Part shown: positions 47,377-58,657 of the stretch, one piece after another | Numbering within the stretch: position 1 is the first letter of the stretch | Layout of the letters: each line of letters opens with the position of its first letter | Origin: Typha latifolia | Taxonomy: Eukaryota; Streptophyta; Magnoliopsida; Poales; Typhaceae | Direction: 5' to 3' | DNA: 64,000 nt | Assembly (NCBI GenBank): GCA_019914945.1 | Contig: CM034110.1 | Span: 5,721,808 to 5,785,807 of the forward strand | Position numbers and translations under genes: made by a program | Notes under the pieces: generated by a model | Told to the model about the DNA's origin: nothing | What the model saw: the letters and a program-made list of their open reading frames with translations, nothing else | The model's database searches: none

Positions 47377-48419
47377 GAGACTATTTACATGCATGCATGT
47401 GGACGTTGTCATGGAAATGTTACCGTTGTGTGTTTGGATGCACGCACATAGATGTGCTTATGTTGCAGTATGGATGATTCAATAATGAAGGTCTCTAAGG
47501 TTGTCATAAGAAAAATCTTGAACTATTGCCCACTATAAACTATAAAAAATTTCTCACCCCAACTGTGTTACTAAAAAAATATCAAAGCATAATTTCACCC
47601 TCAATTTTTCTCTTTTTCTTTGCTTTAAAATAAAAATAAAACAGTCCTTAAAATACCTAAAATTACTCACGTTACACTTAATGATATGTTTAACAAAAAA
47701 AATACTTTCAAAGATATCGCTTTAGTTTATAAATTATAAGTATCATCTAAAGTTAACGAAGAAAAAATAAGAAAAGTCTTTAAACATCGCACTATAATTA
47801 TCGCTGTCTCTAGGCGATTTGTAATACAGAACCTCTCCTATTTATCTATAAATTTCATATCACACATTGACTTAATTTAACGTTAATCATAGAATCACTA
47901 AAATATAATGCTACTTAAAATTTTCCAAAAATAAATGCAGCCATATATATAATAAGCGATTTGAATGACCAAACCACTGTATTATAATTAAAACTTAAGC
48001 TTTGGGAATTCGTATCACAAACACTATTCCTATTATGATTGAAATGTGTATCAAAGAAGTAATAAAATTACAGCATTTGGCTTTTCAAGTATCACAAAAA
48101 TATCAATCTATATTCTAAAAAAAAATGCTAGATTATAAATTTATCAAGTTACTGAAAGTCCTGCCTTTCCGGTAATAATTATGTTTAATTTTCAGCCCTC
48201 TGATGTGACAATCATGACTCCCTCTTCTTTCTTTCTTTCTTTTATTATTTATTTTTAAGGGCAGAGCTTGTAGGCCATCATCTGACTCTTTCAAAGGGAG
48301 GAAAGCACACTTTCTCCGGGACAAGGATTTTCCTAGGATTAAGACTGACTTGAATGTTTTGAGGATTCATTTACTTGTGTAATAAGTTCTATACTAATAT
48401 AATTATACTTATTTTTTAT
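47377..48419. other. GST 3' flank, no gene seen
   Basis: AT-rich intergenic DNA after the GST stop. No open frame with recognisable similarity. Confidence 0.5.
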
Positions 48420-48999
48420 ACGATATTTTACAAATCACTTTCTATATTTTATCTATTTTGTGATTCACATATTGTCTTTAAAATTTTTTATAACTCGACC
48501 CTTCTTTTGCTCTATAATTTTTATTTAACATCCTAAGTTAATTTGACCAGTACCAACAAAAAAATATTTCGTTATCATATACTGAATAATTTATAGAATA
48601 CATAAATTACCACTGTCTTCTTCATTCTCTTCTTCGCTCTCATTTTCCCATCATTCATCCACACCCACCTCATCATGCCAAGTGGGAGGTTTTGATCTCC
48701 AAATCGGAGTCGGTCAAGATGTTCAGTTTGCTCAATCTTTTTCGACGAACCCTTACTTGGAGCAACGATAGATAGAAGAGGATAAATAGGAAAGAAAAAG
48801 AAGAAAAATATGAGGAAGATGGTGGAGGGGAGGGGATGGTGTGAGTATATTAGTAATTTAATTAATGTCAGTTAGTTAAAATAACGTTATGATGTTGTAT
48901 ATAAATTATAGAAAAAAAAATGAAGAGTCGAATTATAAAATTCTCAAAAATATGAATCACAAAATAGGTAAATTATACGGCGTGATTTGTAATATTCTA
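48420..48999. mobile_element. MITE with long inverted repeats (family member C)
   Basis: The left end CGATATTTTACAAATCAC and the reverse complement of the right end TAGAATATTACAAATCAC open inverted repeats that can be followed for about 120 bases (both contain CTATTTTGTGATTCA and TATAATTTxTAT-like text). The interior matches the element at 26574-26984. It adjoins the 3' LTR of the antisense copia element. Confidence 0.65.
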
Positions 49000-49112
49000 T
49001 TTCTTATACTTACATAAGAGAGGTTATACCGATTTAAGTTATTCTTGTGTTTCTTATTAACTTATTCTATTTCAATCCAAGAGAAAGCCAAAGGCTAAAT
49101 AATAAAACATCT

Positions 49113-49229
49113 TAACAAACTCTAACAACTTACTAGCTATGCACTAATAATAAAGCTAACAAACTCTAACAACTTACTAGCTATACACTAATGATAAAGC
49201 TAACAAACTCTAACAACCTACCAACTATA
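49113..49229. repeat. 44-base tandem repeat in the copia 3' LTR
   Basis: Units start at 49113, 49157 and 49201 (TAACAAACTCTAACAAC each). The third is partial. The first two differ at a few bases. Confidence 0.9.
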
Positions 49230-51124
49230 ATATGTGGCTAAGTAAAACTAATTACAAAATATACTATAATACTCACCCTCAAGATGGAGCTAGGATATGA
49301 ATATCAGGGAACAACCATCTTGGATAGCAAAGGAAAGAGAAAAGAAGTTGGTAATGCTTTAGCAAAAACATCTGCTAACTAATGTTGAGTTCGAATTGGT
49401 AGAAGCTTGATGGCGCCATAAGTAAGCTTGTCACACACAAATGGCAGTCTATTTCAATATGTTTGGTGCGTTCATAGAAGATGGGATTACTGGCAATATG
49501 AACAACGGCTTGATTATCACAAAAAAAAAAAAAAAAAAAAAAAATCAAAGCAGGTTCTTTAGAATCAATTCGAAAATTTTTGAGCAACTATCAAAGCCAG
49601 ACAAGCTCACTGGTTGAGGAAGCCAAAGCACGATATTCAGCCTCAGTAGATGAACAAGATAGTGTAGTTTATTTCTTGGCTTTCCAAGATACTATAGAAT
49701 TGTTAAGAAATATGTAAAAGCCACTTACAAATTTCTTCGAATCTAGTCAAGAACGTCAGTCAGTACCGACAAAAGTTCGAAGCTAAAATGAAGAAGAGGA
49801 AGAGAAAAGAAGTCCTTGTCGAAGAGTGGATTTGAGCTATTGCAAAAGGTGACGAGGAGCATTAAGGTGGGATTGATGAGGTTGAGAAACAAACTGACTC
49901 AATTTGTAGACAGCAAAGGTAACATCAAGTCTGGAAATAGTCAAGTACAATAATCGTCCAACAAGCCTTCGATAGCTACAAGCATATTCAAGTAAGTCAC
50001 CTTCAAAAGACTTTAGCTTAATCTTAGAATCTATTGGTAATGCGGTGAGCTTACAACCAAGAAACCCTGTGTCTTCCAACAACTATAAAGTAAATTGCAT
50101 CTGGAAAAGAAAAATTCCTTTAGAAGAATGAGCTATCTCCAACCCCAAAAAGGAGCTAAGATCCTTCAATTTAAACTGACTATGAAGAAAGTGTTTGAGA
50201 GAATCAATTTCAGAGGGATTAGTACTTGTAATAATAATATCATCAACATAGACAAGAAGAGCAACAAAGAACCACCACTTCTCTTAGTGAACAAAGAATA
50301 AATTGACTTGAATTGAATAAAGCTATGATAAATAAGAATTTGAGAGAACTTTGAAAACCATTGTCGGGAAGCGTATTTCAAACCATATATCAATTTATGT
50401 AACTTGCAGACAAGTTTCTCCCCATGAGTAGTAGACTGCTGTGATGGAGAATAACCCATGAGGAAAGCATTATTAACATCTAATTGAACTAAAGGCCAGT
50501 TGTTAATAGAGGCAATAGCAAGAAGGATTTTAACAATGACAAGTTTAGCCACAGAAGAAAAGGTCTGAAAAAAAAATCAAGACCCTCTTGTTGAGTATAC
50601 CCGTTAGCCACTAAATGAGTTTTATATCTTTCTCTATAGCCATTTGATTTATGTTTAATCTTGTATATCCATTTACAACCTATGAAATATTTTCCCTTTG
50701 GAAGAGATATAACAGACCAAGTTTTATTTGCTTCCCTATCTTGAAGCTCAGAATTTATAGCATCTTTCTAATGAACGAATTTAATAGCTTGATGGAAAAG
50801 TTATGGTTCATAATTAGAGGAAATGGACATAAGAAAAACACTAAGAGATGGAGACAAAGCATCATAAGCTAGGTAATTGGACAAGGGTATAGAGAAGAAG
50901 TAGGTGGAAAAGTTTTGCTAACAACTTGCAATGAAAATCTGTCAAGTAAGATGAGGTTTAATATGTCTGGCACTCTGCAAAGAGGAACCAAATCGAAGAT
51001 AAGTTCTTGAGGCAATTAAGGATAAAATTAATCAAGAGAAATATGATTATCTAGAGTAACAATATCAATGTTAAAACTAGGAATAAAAGAAGAAAGACTA
51101 AGGAGATAAGGTACTGGTTTGGGC

Positions 51125-51129
51125 AACAC
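51125..51129 (+). repeat. Left target-site duplication AACAC of the second gypsy element
   Basis: AACAC here and at 54908-54912. Keeping one copy joins the two flanking pieces of the copia reading frame without a shift. Confidence 0.7.
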
Positions 51130-54100
51130 TATTGTGGTTTAGCTAGACCAAGACTAGACAACCCATGATATGACTGGGGTTGGATCTAATTGTCTCGAGC
51201 GGAATCACTTTTCCTTTCATAGAATAAAAAATTCTAGTCGTTGCGTTTGAATGTAGGCAAGTCGGGTTCGAACGCCTCGTTTGAACGTTTGCATACATTC
51301 ACAGATATACAGAACGCGAATTGTCCGTTCGAACAGTTTCAACCCCGTTCGAACACTTCCATTCAAATGCCTATATACATTCACAGATACAGAGAACATA
51401 TTTTGCCCGTTCGAATGCGCTCGATAAGAATGCATTGTTTTTAGGGTTATTTTTATTATTTTGTTTGTTATGTTAGCCTCTACATATGTGGAAGATAATC
51501 TTATGGAGATCAATGAATGAATGAACTTGTCTTCTTTCTCCCTCTTTCAACCTAGCTCCTCCCTCCTTCTCTCTCATCCCAGGTGAGGATAACCATTGCT
51601 GGTAACCAAGCTATGTACCCCTTTGTCTAGTCGCCCCTCTTATCTCGGAGAAACGACCCACTTCCCCATCCTCTTCTCTGCTTTGCACAGCAGTAGTACT
51701 TTCATCACATCATCATTACTGCATCTCCACCTTCATCACCTCCACCTATCATCAACACCTCCACTAGAACTTTTCCTATTTTTGCCTTAGCTACAATCTA
51801 AATCTGCGAAGGGCGTAAATACCAAAAACATAGATCGATCAGGAAAATACGAAATGATCCCATCTGGTTCCGTAATTTTATGGCTACGAAAGAACATCTA
51901 ACGAATATATTCTCCTAACTGCGTGGACTATCTTCCTACACCTAAGTTTGATCGGGTAGTCAAGATCAAACTCTATCATTTGGTGTTAGTGCAAGTCGGG
52001 CCTCGGACCTCCATTAATGGTGAATACAAAGTCTATGGCTGCAAGGAAACAACCTGAAGATACACCATTACACGGAGAGGACGTGACCATCGGAACCTCA
52101 AACCATGGTATCGAACCAACCAATGCGATCGCGGATAGCCCTAGTTGGCCTACGCCGAATGGAGGAGATCTTGTGATGGCTTTGGCACGCAATTATGCCA
52201 TGCTTGAGATGGTGATGATGCAGTAGGTAGGTAACATGCAGACGGGTGGGTCAAGTTTAAGGAGATAATGCTGAACCGGTCAACCGCATTAGAGACGGGA
52301 TATGCAAGATCGTCCGTCAGTGATTCCATCATCAACAGAGGTGCCACCTATCCAAGTGCAAAACTAGCGGCATGATGACCTATTGCTGCCCCTTCCTGAT
52401 GAATTCAAACCAGCACTAGTGGTAACTCCAAGACCGGTGCACCATTCCAATTTGGTATGTCGACGAGGAAGACATGATTCAAAAATAATCTTGAGCATGT
52501 GAGAGGCTACCCAAAAGCTGAACCACGCCCTCATAGATTTAGACCCGAACCAAGGCCAAATATGAACGAAGACATAATTCATGGCTGCACTGCATGGTTG
52601 GAATTTCCGAAATTTAAAGATGGCGATCTAGCAGATTGGTTATTCCAAGTGGAGCAATATTTTAATTGTCAAGGAAACCTTGAGGAGTCAAAGGTATGCC
52701 TAGCAAGTTTCCATCTTCAAGAAGCGGCTCTTCATTGGTATTAATCCTTGATTAGCTGATGTGAGATCTGTGGGTGGGCTAATTTTTCCACTAGTATTAC
52801 TCATTGGTTTGGGACAACAAACCACGAAGACTTTCTTGCTATCCTTAGCAAGATGATACAGGAACATCCGTGTCGGAGTACCAACTGGAGTTTGAGAGAG
52901 TGCAAAGTCACTACATACCGCCATGGCCCAAGATCACCTTGAGAAGCACTTTTATTTTGGGGCTGCAGGAGGAGATTCAGACAGACGTCCAAGCACTCAA
53001 TCCTCTAACCTTGGAAAAGGACTTTGAGAAAGCCGTATGGATGGATAAAAAGCACAAGGCGCTACGGAGTGTGTCAAGAGCAAACTAGGCCGACCAAGAG
53101 GGTCGTTTTGCGCCATGAGTGACAAGTGGTTCTACTGCAGGTTCGAGGGTAGTAATTATTGCATCTGGTTCGAAGATCCCTTTTAGACCATCTTTAAATG
53201 TTAGGGGAGGCACACGCTCTCCTGTTTGAACTCTCACACTTGCCCAAGTAGAGGAATGAAGAGCGAAAGGGTTGTGCTTTTGTTGCAATGAATGCTTCAC
53301 CCCCGAGCATCAATGCTCGAAACCAACGGGGAGTATAATGCTCATTGATAGCCTCGAGGATGCTGAGGATGAGATTGTACGTGAAGTGATCATAGCGGAG
53401 CCTCAAGAGGAAGCCTTGGACAAATGCGCGGAGGAGGATGTGCAAGCGGAGATTCCTTGCACGCGTATTCAAGAACTGCTTCGCCGAAGACCCTATTGGT
53501 GGACAACCTTAGAAAATGTTGTGTGCATATCTTAATCGACTCCAAGAGCACATAATTTTCTAGATGAGCGGCTGGTTCGAGTCATTGGATTGGAAGTGGA
53601 AGTGACGATTGGGTTTGACGTCGCCATTGGAGACGGCACCAAGTTGAGGGCGGACAACTTATACCGTCAGGTCGGTATCTGAGTCCAAGGTCATGAGTTG
53701 ACCGTGGATTTGTATCCTCTTACATTGCGTGGTGTTGATGTGGTCCTAGGCACGCAATGGCTACAAGGTTTGGGCCCCGACAAGTTCGATTTTAACAATA
53801 TGTGGATGACTTTTCGGAGAAACAACAAGGTGGTGCGTTTTGATAGAGTGAAGTCCCAACCGATCCCAACATTGCAACCTATGGTGGGGCTGCTGGGTGC
53901 ACGTGGTAAGGCCTACCTTTTTTAGATGGGACCAGCTGAACTTGAGCCAAAACTCGAGCTTAAATACACCTATTACATTGCTGGACTTACTTGTTGAATA
54001 TTCAGATCTATTTGAGGACCTGAAGGGGCTGCAGCCGGTTAGAGAAGCTGATTGTCGTATAGAGATCATTTCAGGAGCTGAACCGGAGAAGGTGAGGCCT

Positions 54101-54907
54101 TACCAATACCCTCATGTGCAAAAGGAGATTATATCAAAGATGGTTACTGAAATACTAAAGCAGCAAATTATCGAAGTAAGTTTTGGGCCCCGTCAGATTC
54201 AAATTGCCCGTTTGAACACCTGCATACGTTCGCAGATACAGAGACGTGAATTGTCCATTCGAACGTTTTTGACCCCGTTCAAACATGCCTGTTCAAATGC
54301 CTGCATACATTCTCAGATACAGGGAACGTATTTTGCCCTTTCGAACGTGCCCAATCTCGTTTGAATGTGCTCAGAAAGAATGCATTATTTTTAGGATTAT
54401 TTTTGTTGTTTTGCTTGTTATGTTAGACTCTAAATATATAGAAGGCAACCTTATGGAGATCAATGAATGAATGAACTTATTTTCTTTCTCCCTATTTCGA
54501 CCTAGCTTATCCCTCCTCTCTCAAGCTAGGTGAGGATAATCGTTGCTAGCTACCGAGCCACCTATCCCTTCATATGGTCGCCCCTCTCATCTTAGAGAAA
54601 TGACCCACTTTCCCCTTCTCTTCTCTGCCTTGCACAGCACCAATACCTTCATCACATCATCATTACTCCATCTCCACCTTCATCACCTCCACTAGAACTT
54701 TGCTCAATTTTGCCCTAGCTACAGTCCGAATCTGCGAAGGGCATAAATACTAAAAATGCAAACAAGGAAGATACAGAATGATCCAATCTAGTTTCATTAT
54801 TTTATGGATATGGAAGAATATTTGACGAATATTTTCTCTTGACTGTGCGGACTGTTTTCCTACACCCAAGCTTGATTAGGTAGTCGAGATCGGATCGGAC
54901 TATATCA
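51130..54907 (+). mobile_element. Second Ty3/gypsy element, inserted in the copia pol, with a 3' internal deletion
   Basis: The 5' LTR spans 51130-51978 (ending CTATCA) and is followed by a PBS-like TGGTGTTAGTGC at 51981. Gag begins MVNTKSMAARKQPED (52017). The capsid reads WLEFPKFKDGDLADWLFQVE and FEKAVWMDKKHKAL, a zinc-knuckle remnant MCFCCNECFTPEHQC lies at 53272, and the protease end VVLGTQWLQGLG at 53734. RT begins with LFEDLKGLQP and the KVRPYQYPHVQKEII stretch (54090-54130), then stops after QQIIEV near 54178. There it is joined to a 3' LTR that is truncated at its own 5' side (about 54190-54907). The LTRs share the 'ttcgaacg' and 'atggagatcaatgaatgaatgaac' landmarks. Stops break gag in several places. 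Confidence 0.85.
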
Positions 54908-55904
54908 AACACTAAATCAAAAAATGGATCAACAAGAGTATCAAAGGAGAAATATTGTGAAAAGGAAAAATATGTTCATAAAAAGTCACATCACGAAAAA
55001 CAAAGAAAGGCTTAGATTGAATATCATAAAGTCTATAACCTTTAGGCTTCATTTACTTTAGGAATAAGGTCAATTCTATAATAGGTATTTCTTTGTGTTA
55101 TTCCCTAAATAAAGTCTTTATTTCAGGAATAACCATTCTTATTTTTACTTATATTCTAGAATAAGGATGTAATAATTATCTTTGATGTAATATAGAATAA
55201 AAAAATATGAATTTTTTTTTATAAAATTACCATTAATGCCCTAAGTTGATGAGATAGATATCACAAGTAAATTAGTAACTAGGTCAGTGTGTGGTATAAG
55301 ATATAATTTTGATAAATAATATTTATATTTTATAATAAGATTATTATGATGTTTAGCTATTATATGATAGAGCGAACATCTGGCTTTTGCTTCATGGGAA
55401 AAAAAAGCAAAAGCACTTAAATTGTTATTGGAAACAAATAAAAGTTTTGTCTGCTTAGCTAAAGGGCATATAGAATAAGAAAACAACTTGTATTTGTTGC
55501 AAACAGAAGATAAACTTTCTTTCAACAACTCAAGGTTCTTAAATGATATATGCCCAAGTCTATCATGCCAAGTGCTGGTATTGACATTGTTAACAAAATT
55601 ATACGTAGAATTTTAGATATTATGATCATCAACATCCATGAGATATAAGCCTTCAATCATTTTATCTTTGCCAATCATCTTCATTATTGCAGATCCTGAA
55701 CAACACAATAATCAGTAAATAATCTGACAATAACCATGGAATCCTTGCACTCACTGAAATTAGATTGAACTTAAATTCAGAAACAAATAGAATATCTTGA
55801 AGCACCAAAGAAGAAGAAATCTTCATAATCCCAATTAAGAACACGTAAATTCTCTTATGATTAGGTAAGATAATATATTGTTGCAATCGCCCTCGAGGAA
55901 GATA
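54908..55904 (-). pseudogene. Antisense copia element, middle part: integrase region
   Basis: Reading leftward from 55904: LPNHKRIYVF, QDILFVSEFKFNLISVSA (protease to integrase spacer, near 55720-55830) and CPLAKQTKLLF (zinc-binding region, near 55455). Near 54990 comes FVFRDVTFYEHIFPF-like text, which normally follows the integrase core. The catalytic core is missing. A GGAATA-rich AT segment at 55050-55250 takes its place and looks like a small MITE. Confidence 0.65.
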
Positions 55905-56640
55905 ATTGTGATCCGGGTCGCAGTGTTGGACAAAACTGAACTATGAAATTTTCAAAGGCAATAGAGATTGATCTAAACTATTGGAATGACTTAAGATTTC
56001 GATATGTTATTCCTCAAGAAGTCAAAAATCTAACGCAACTAAAATCTCGACTATCGGATTGGTAGATCAAAAGTTATAGTGGATATACTGACCAAAAGCC
56101 AGGGTATAACATAATGGACGTGGATGATGAAAGTTGGTGATGTGGTTAGGGTTATGGAAGGGAATAATAGCTAAGGTGGGTTGAATAGTATCTTGACAAG
56201 ATGAGCGAGGAGAAGGGAGTTTTCAGATATGGCTGGTGGCTGGAGTGAGGAGGGAGAAGTGACAAAGAGTTAACCTTGGCCATGAAAGGAAGCTTCGGGT
56301 GGATACTGAGAAGGAGGAAGAAGGTCAGCTCAAATTTAGATGCAAAATAAATGTTCCAACAATTAATAATACTAAAGTGGTTGTTATCCTAAATATTTGG
56401 AGGCTAGTCAATCGTTCAAAAAATCATAAACAAACCCTAAAAAAAACAACTCAACTGACAGTTTGAACACCCCTTGACCTTGTTCGAACGGCCAAAAATA
56501 GTACTCTGGATGTGCAAACGTTGTGCAGGCATTCTAACGCACTCGCCAAATTTTTTTATTTTTATCCAAAAATAAATATAAAAATTGATCCAATTCGAGA
56601 TGGATTGGTCATGTTCAATCCATATCATAATCAAGAACTG
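55905..56640. mobile_element. Unidentified insert in the copia protease region, possibly a solo LTR
   Basis: The copia reading breaks off after the protease (KSSIYETCS, 56653) and resumes at about 55890. The intervening 730 bases have no copia similarity. Read on the minus strand they start TGATATGGATTG and end GTCCAACA, LTR-like TG...CA ends. They include 'gttcgaac' motifs reminiscent of the LTR of the gypsy element at 51130. I could not confirm a target duplication. Confidence 0.4.
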
Positions 56641-57470
56641 CAAACATATGCATTATGAACATGTTTCATAGATTGAAGACTTAGTAAAGCAGATGTGGCT
56701 TGTTGCTCTAGAATCAATAATCCAGTATATAGGGGAATTCAAAACTGGGTTGATAGAGACAGAAAAACAAGTACCTGATGTATGAGAGATAGAAGCATCA
56801 GTATTTGCTCCTATTTTAGCAGCAGTGAGATGAGTACTTAGCATTGCTATAAGATGTTGATACTAGTTGGGATTAAGCATTTGAACAAAGTTGTCTACAC
56901 CTCCTTGAGACACAGCAAGATCATAAGTGGAATTAGAAAGTTGATTAGCAGTGGCTGAAGTATGAGAACTTGAATTAGACTTGTCTTGGTTTGTAACCAA
57001 GAGGGTAATCATGAAGCTTGTAACATTTGTCAATGGTGTGTCAATTATAACCACAGTGAGTACAAAGTGGTCTCTCTTTCCTTTAATTCTTGGTATGACT
57101 AGGGCCGTTAGACTTATAAATAGAAGCAGAAATGGCCATAGAATTAGGATTAGAGAGAGTTCCCGTTATTACATTGGCATTCCTTTGATTCCTCTTGAGA
57201 GACAAGAGTGAACTCTTTGTTGATAGGGGGAATAGGATCCATTAACTTGGCCACGGACTTAAAGCATAAGAGTCATGTAGCCTCATCAAAATAGGCATCA
57301 CTGATAATTATCAACAAGAGCCTTAGTCCCTGCACAAACATATTTTCCACATGAATACATAGGCTTGTAAATACTAAGCTCCTCCCAAATACTTTTCAAT
57401 TTAGTGAAATAAGCATTAAGATTAAGTTGACCTTGAGTATGATTCATAAGTTCCCTTCCGATAAACAGCC
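56641..57470 (-). pseudogene. Antisense copia element, 5' part: gag and protease
   Basis: On the minus strand: gag text near 57440-57330 (QGQLNLNAYFTKLKSIWEEL, then a CAGTKALVDN-like run), a Cys/His region near 57060-57010, and the protease YWIIDSRATSHICF (56685-56730), where the active-site Asp-Ser-Gly has become Asp-Ser-Arg. The gag start and 5' LTR are not recognised. Confidence 0.65.
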
Positions 57471-58095
57471 GCGACAATCACATATCATAATGTATTAAAC
57501 CATGAATAGCCCCTATTATAGATAAATAAAGTAAAGAGTCCAAAGTAAATAAAATGCATTAAAAATTAATCATATTCATTAAGCTTTCGTCTCTCTCTCT
57601 CGAATTAGATCATAGTTATGCTCTATATAGAATTAGATTCCAACTGCAAAAAATATGGATCATGATGTCATGAATCTAATCTATCTAATTATTCGGACTT
57701 CGTATGAATATTTGTCGGTAATTCTCCCTAAACTACACAGATTATAAATTTCTGCAATTCAGAGACTTCAAAGCTAACTCGGACATGAATCTATCATTCC
57801 ATCTAGCTAAAGTTGTATCAAAAACCACTTTTGAGTTGTAATCCCGAAGAAAACTAAGTTTCAAGCACTCGTGTGTTTGAATTTGTTACGTGCAAACTGA
57901 AGTATATAATTATGCTGAAATGAAACTTGACTCTCGAATTATAAATTACTATTTTATTTTATTGTCACTCTCACAACACTATTCAACCAACACATCAAAG
58001 AAGCATTCATGCATAATTTCCCCTTGGTTTTACATGTCCCTTCGTCTTCTTAACTCTTAAAAACTTCTAGAATAGTAATTGATTACAAATTAACT
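57471..58095. other. No gene recognised
   Basis: AT-rich. The right end should hold the 3' UTR of the small minus-strand gene that follows. Confidence 0.4.
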
Positions 58096-58566
58096 TCACA
58101 AGAAGAAGAGAACGGCGCCCAGGAATCCCAGTACTCCTCCGCCTATAATATATCTTACGAAGGCGGAGGAAGGCTGTTGGTTATTGCAAATAGTTAAGAT
58201 GATTTCCTGATGGCGATTAATATTCTGAAACCTCCTCGTCATCCTATCCAGCTCACATGTGTCAACGCCCCGAAAGAGACACCAACACCTCCGGGTTTCG
58301 GAATCTATAATGCCATTGTCGTGATCCATAAACCTCGCGAGTAATGTATCGCAGTCGCCAATAACTTCTCTAGCTTTATTCATCCACTTCTCGATGAAAG
58401 GGTTGTTGGGCCTTGCCCTCTCAATGTGATACACGATGGCTTTGGTGGTGTTCACATCTCCTTGCAGCATCTCAAGATTCTCTCTCAAGTTAACCGCCTG
58501 CGCTAAGAGAAGCGCAATCCTTCCGACAAGCAAGTCGATGACTGGAGATAGAACAGCAGCTTCCAT
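58096..58566 (-). CDS. Short coiled-coil, tail-anchored protein, RPW8/Rx-N-like, without NB-ARC
   Basis: A single-exon frame of 156 residues. The start MEAAVLSPVIDLLVGRIALL resembles the first helix of plant NLR coiled-coil domains. Leu-rich amphipathic helices (LRENLEMLQGDVNTTKAIV, FIEKWMNKAREVIGDCDTLL) recall the Rx-N pattern. A later stretch (ETRRCWCLFRGVDTCELDRM, then TRRFQNINRHQEI) recalls the RPW8-type coiled coil of ADR1/NRG1. The last 21 residues (FVRYIIGGGVLGFLGAVLFF) form one hydrophobic helix at the extreme C-terminus, so a tail anchor is likely. No nucleotide-binding or LRR region follows, as the frame ends at 58096. A TATA box at 58648-58657 places the transcript start near 58622. 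An upstream in-frame ATG at 58608 would add 14 residues but leaves a very short leader. Function is unproven. Immunity or membrane scaffolding is inference. Confidence 0.65.
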   Translation of the reverse strand: MEAAVLSPVIDLLVGRIALLLAQAVNLRENLEMLQGDVNTTKAIVYHIERARPNNPFIEKWMNKAREVIGDCDTLLARFMDHDNGIIDSETRRCWCLFRGVDTCELDRMTRRFQNINRHQEIILTICNNQQPSSAFVRYIIGGGVLGFLGAVLFFL

Positions 58567-58647
58567 AGTTGCAGAAGCACAAAAGCAGGCACATAGAGAG
58601 ACAGCCATTCTAGTATGCAGATAGATGGTATGCACAGCAATTCTAGC

Positions 58648-58657
58648 ATATATATAT
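58648..58657 (-). promoter_or_regulatory. TATA box of the coiled-coil tail-anchored gene
   Basis: TATATATATA-type run 82-91 bases upstream of the chosen start codon, read on the minus strand. Confidence 0.45.

Larger units (their letters stand above)
49003..51129 (-). pseudogene. Antisense copia element, 3' part: RT, RNase H and 3' LTR
   Basis: Reading the minus strand from 51129: the linker before RT, then RT with LDVNNAFLMG (near 50480), KLHKLIYGLKYASRQWFSKF (50340-50400) and RRLVGRLLYL (near 49960). RNase H follows with CDNQAVVHIASNPIFYERTKH (49445-49520), interrupted by an A26 tract at 49519-49544, and LADVFAKALPT (near 49360). The end of pol is near 49262. The rest, about 49003-49260, is taken as the 3' LTR, containing a 44-base tandem repeat. 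Stops and shifts are frequent. The element continues at 54908-57470 after an inserted gypsy element. Confidence 0.8.

Noticed and set aside
47022..47477. A 151-codon Arg-rich plus-strand frame
   Set aside because: Out-of-frame reading of GST exon 3, whose true frame is supported by GST motifs and splice phase.
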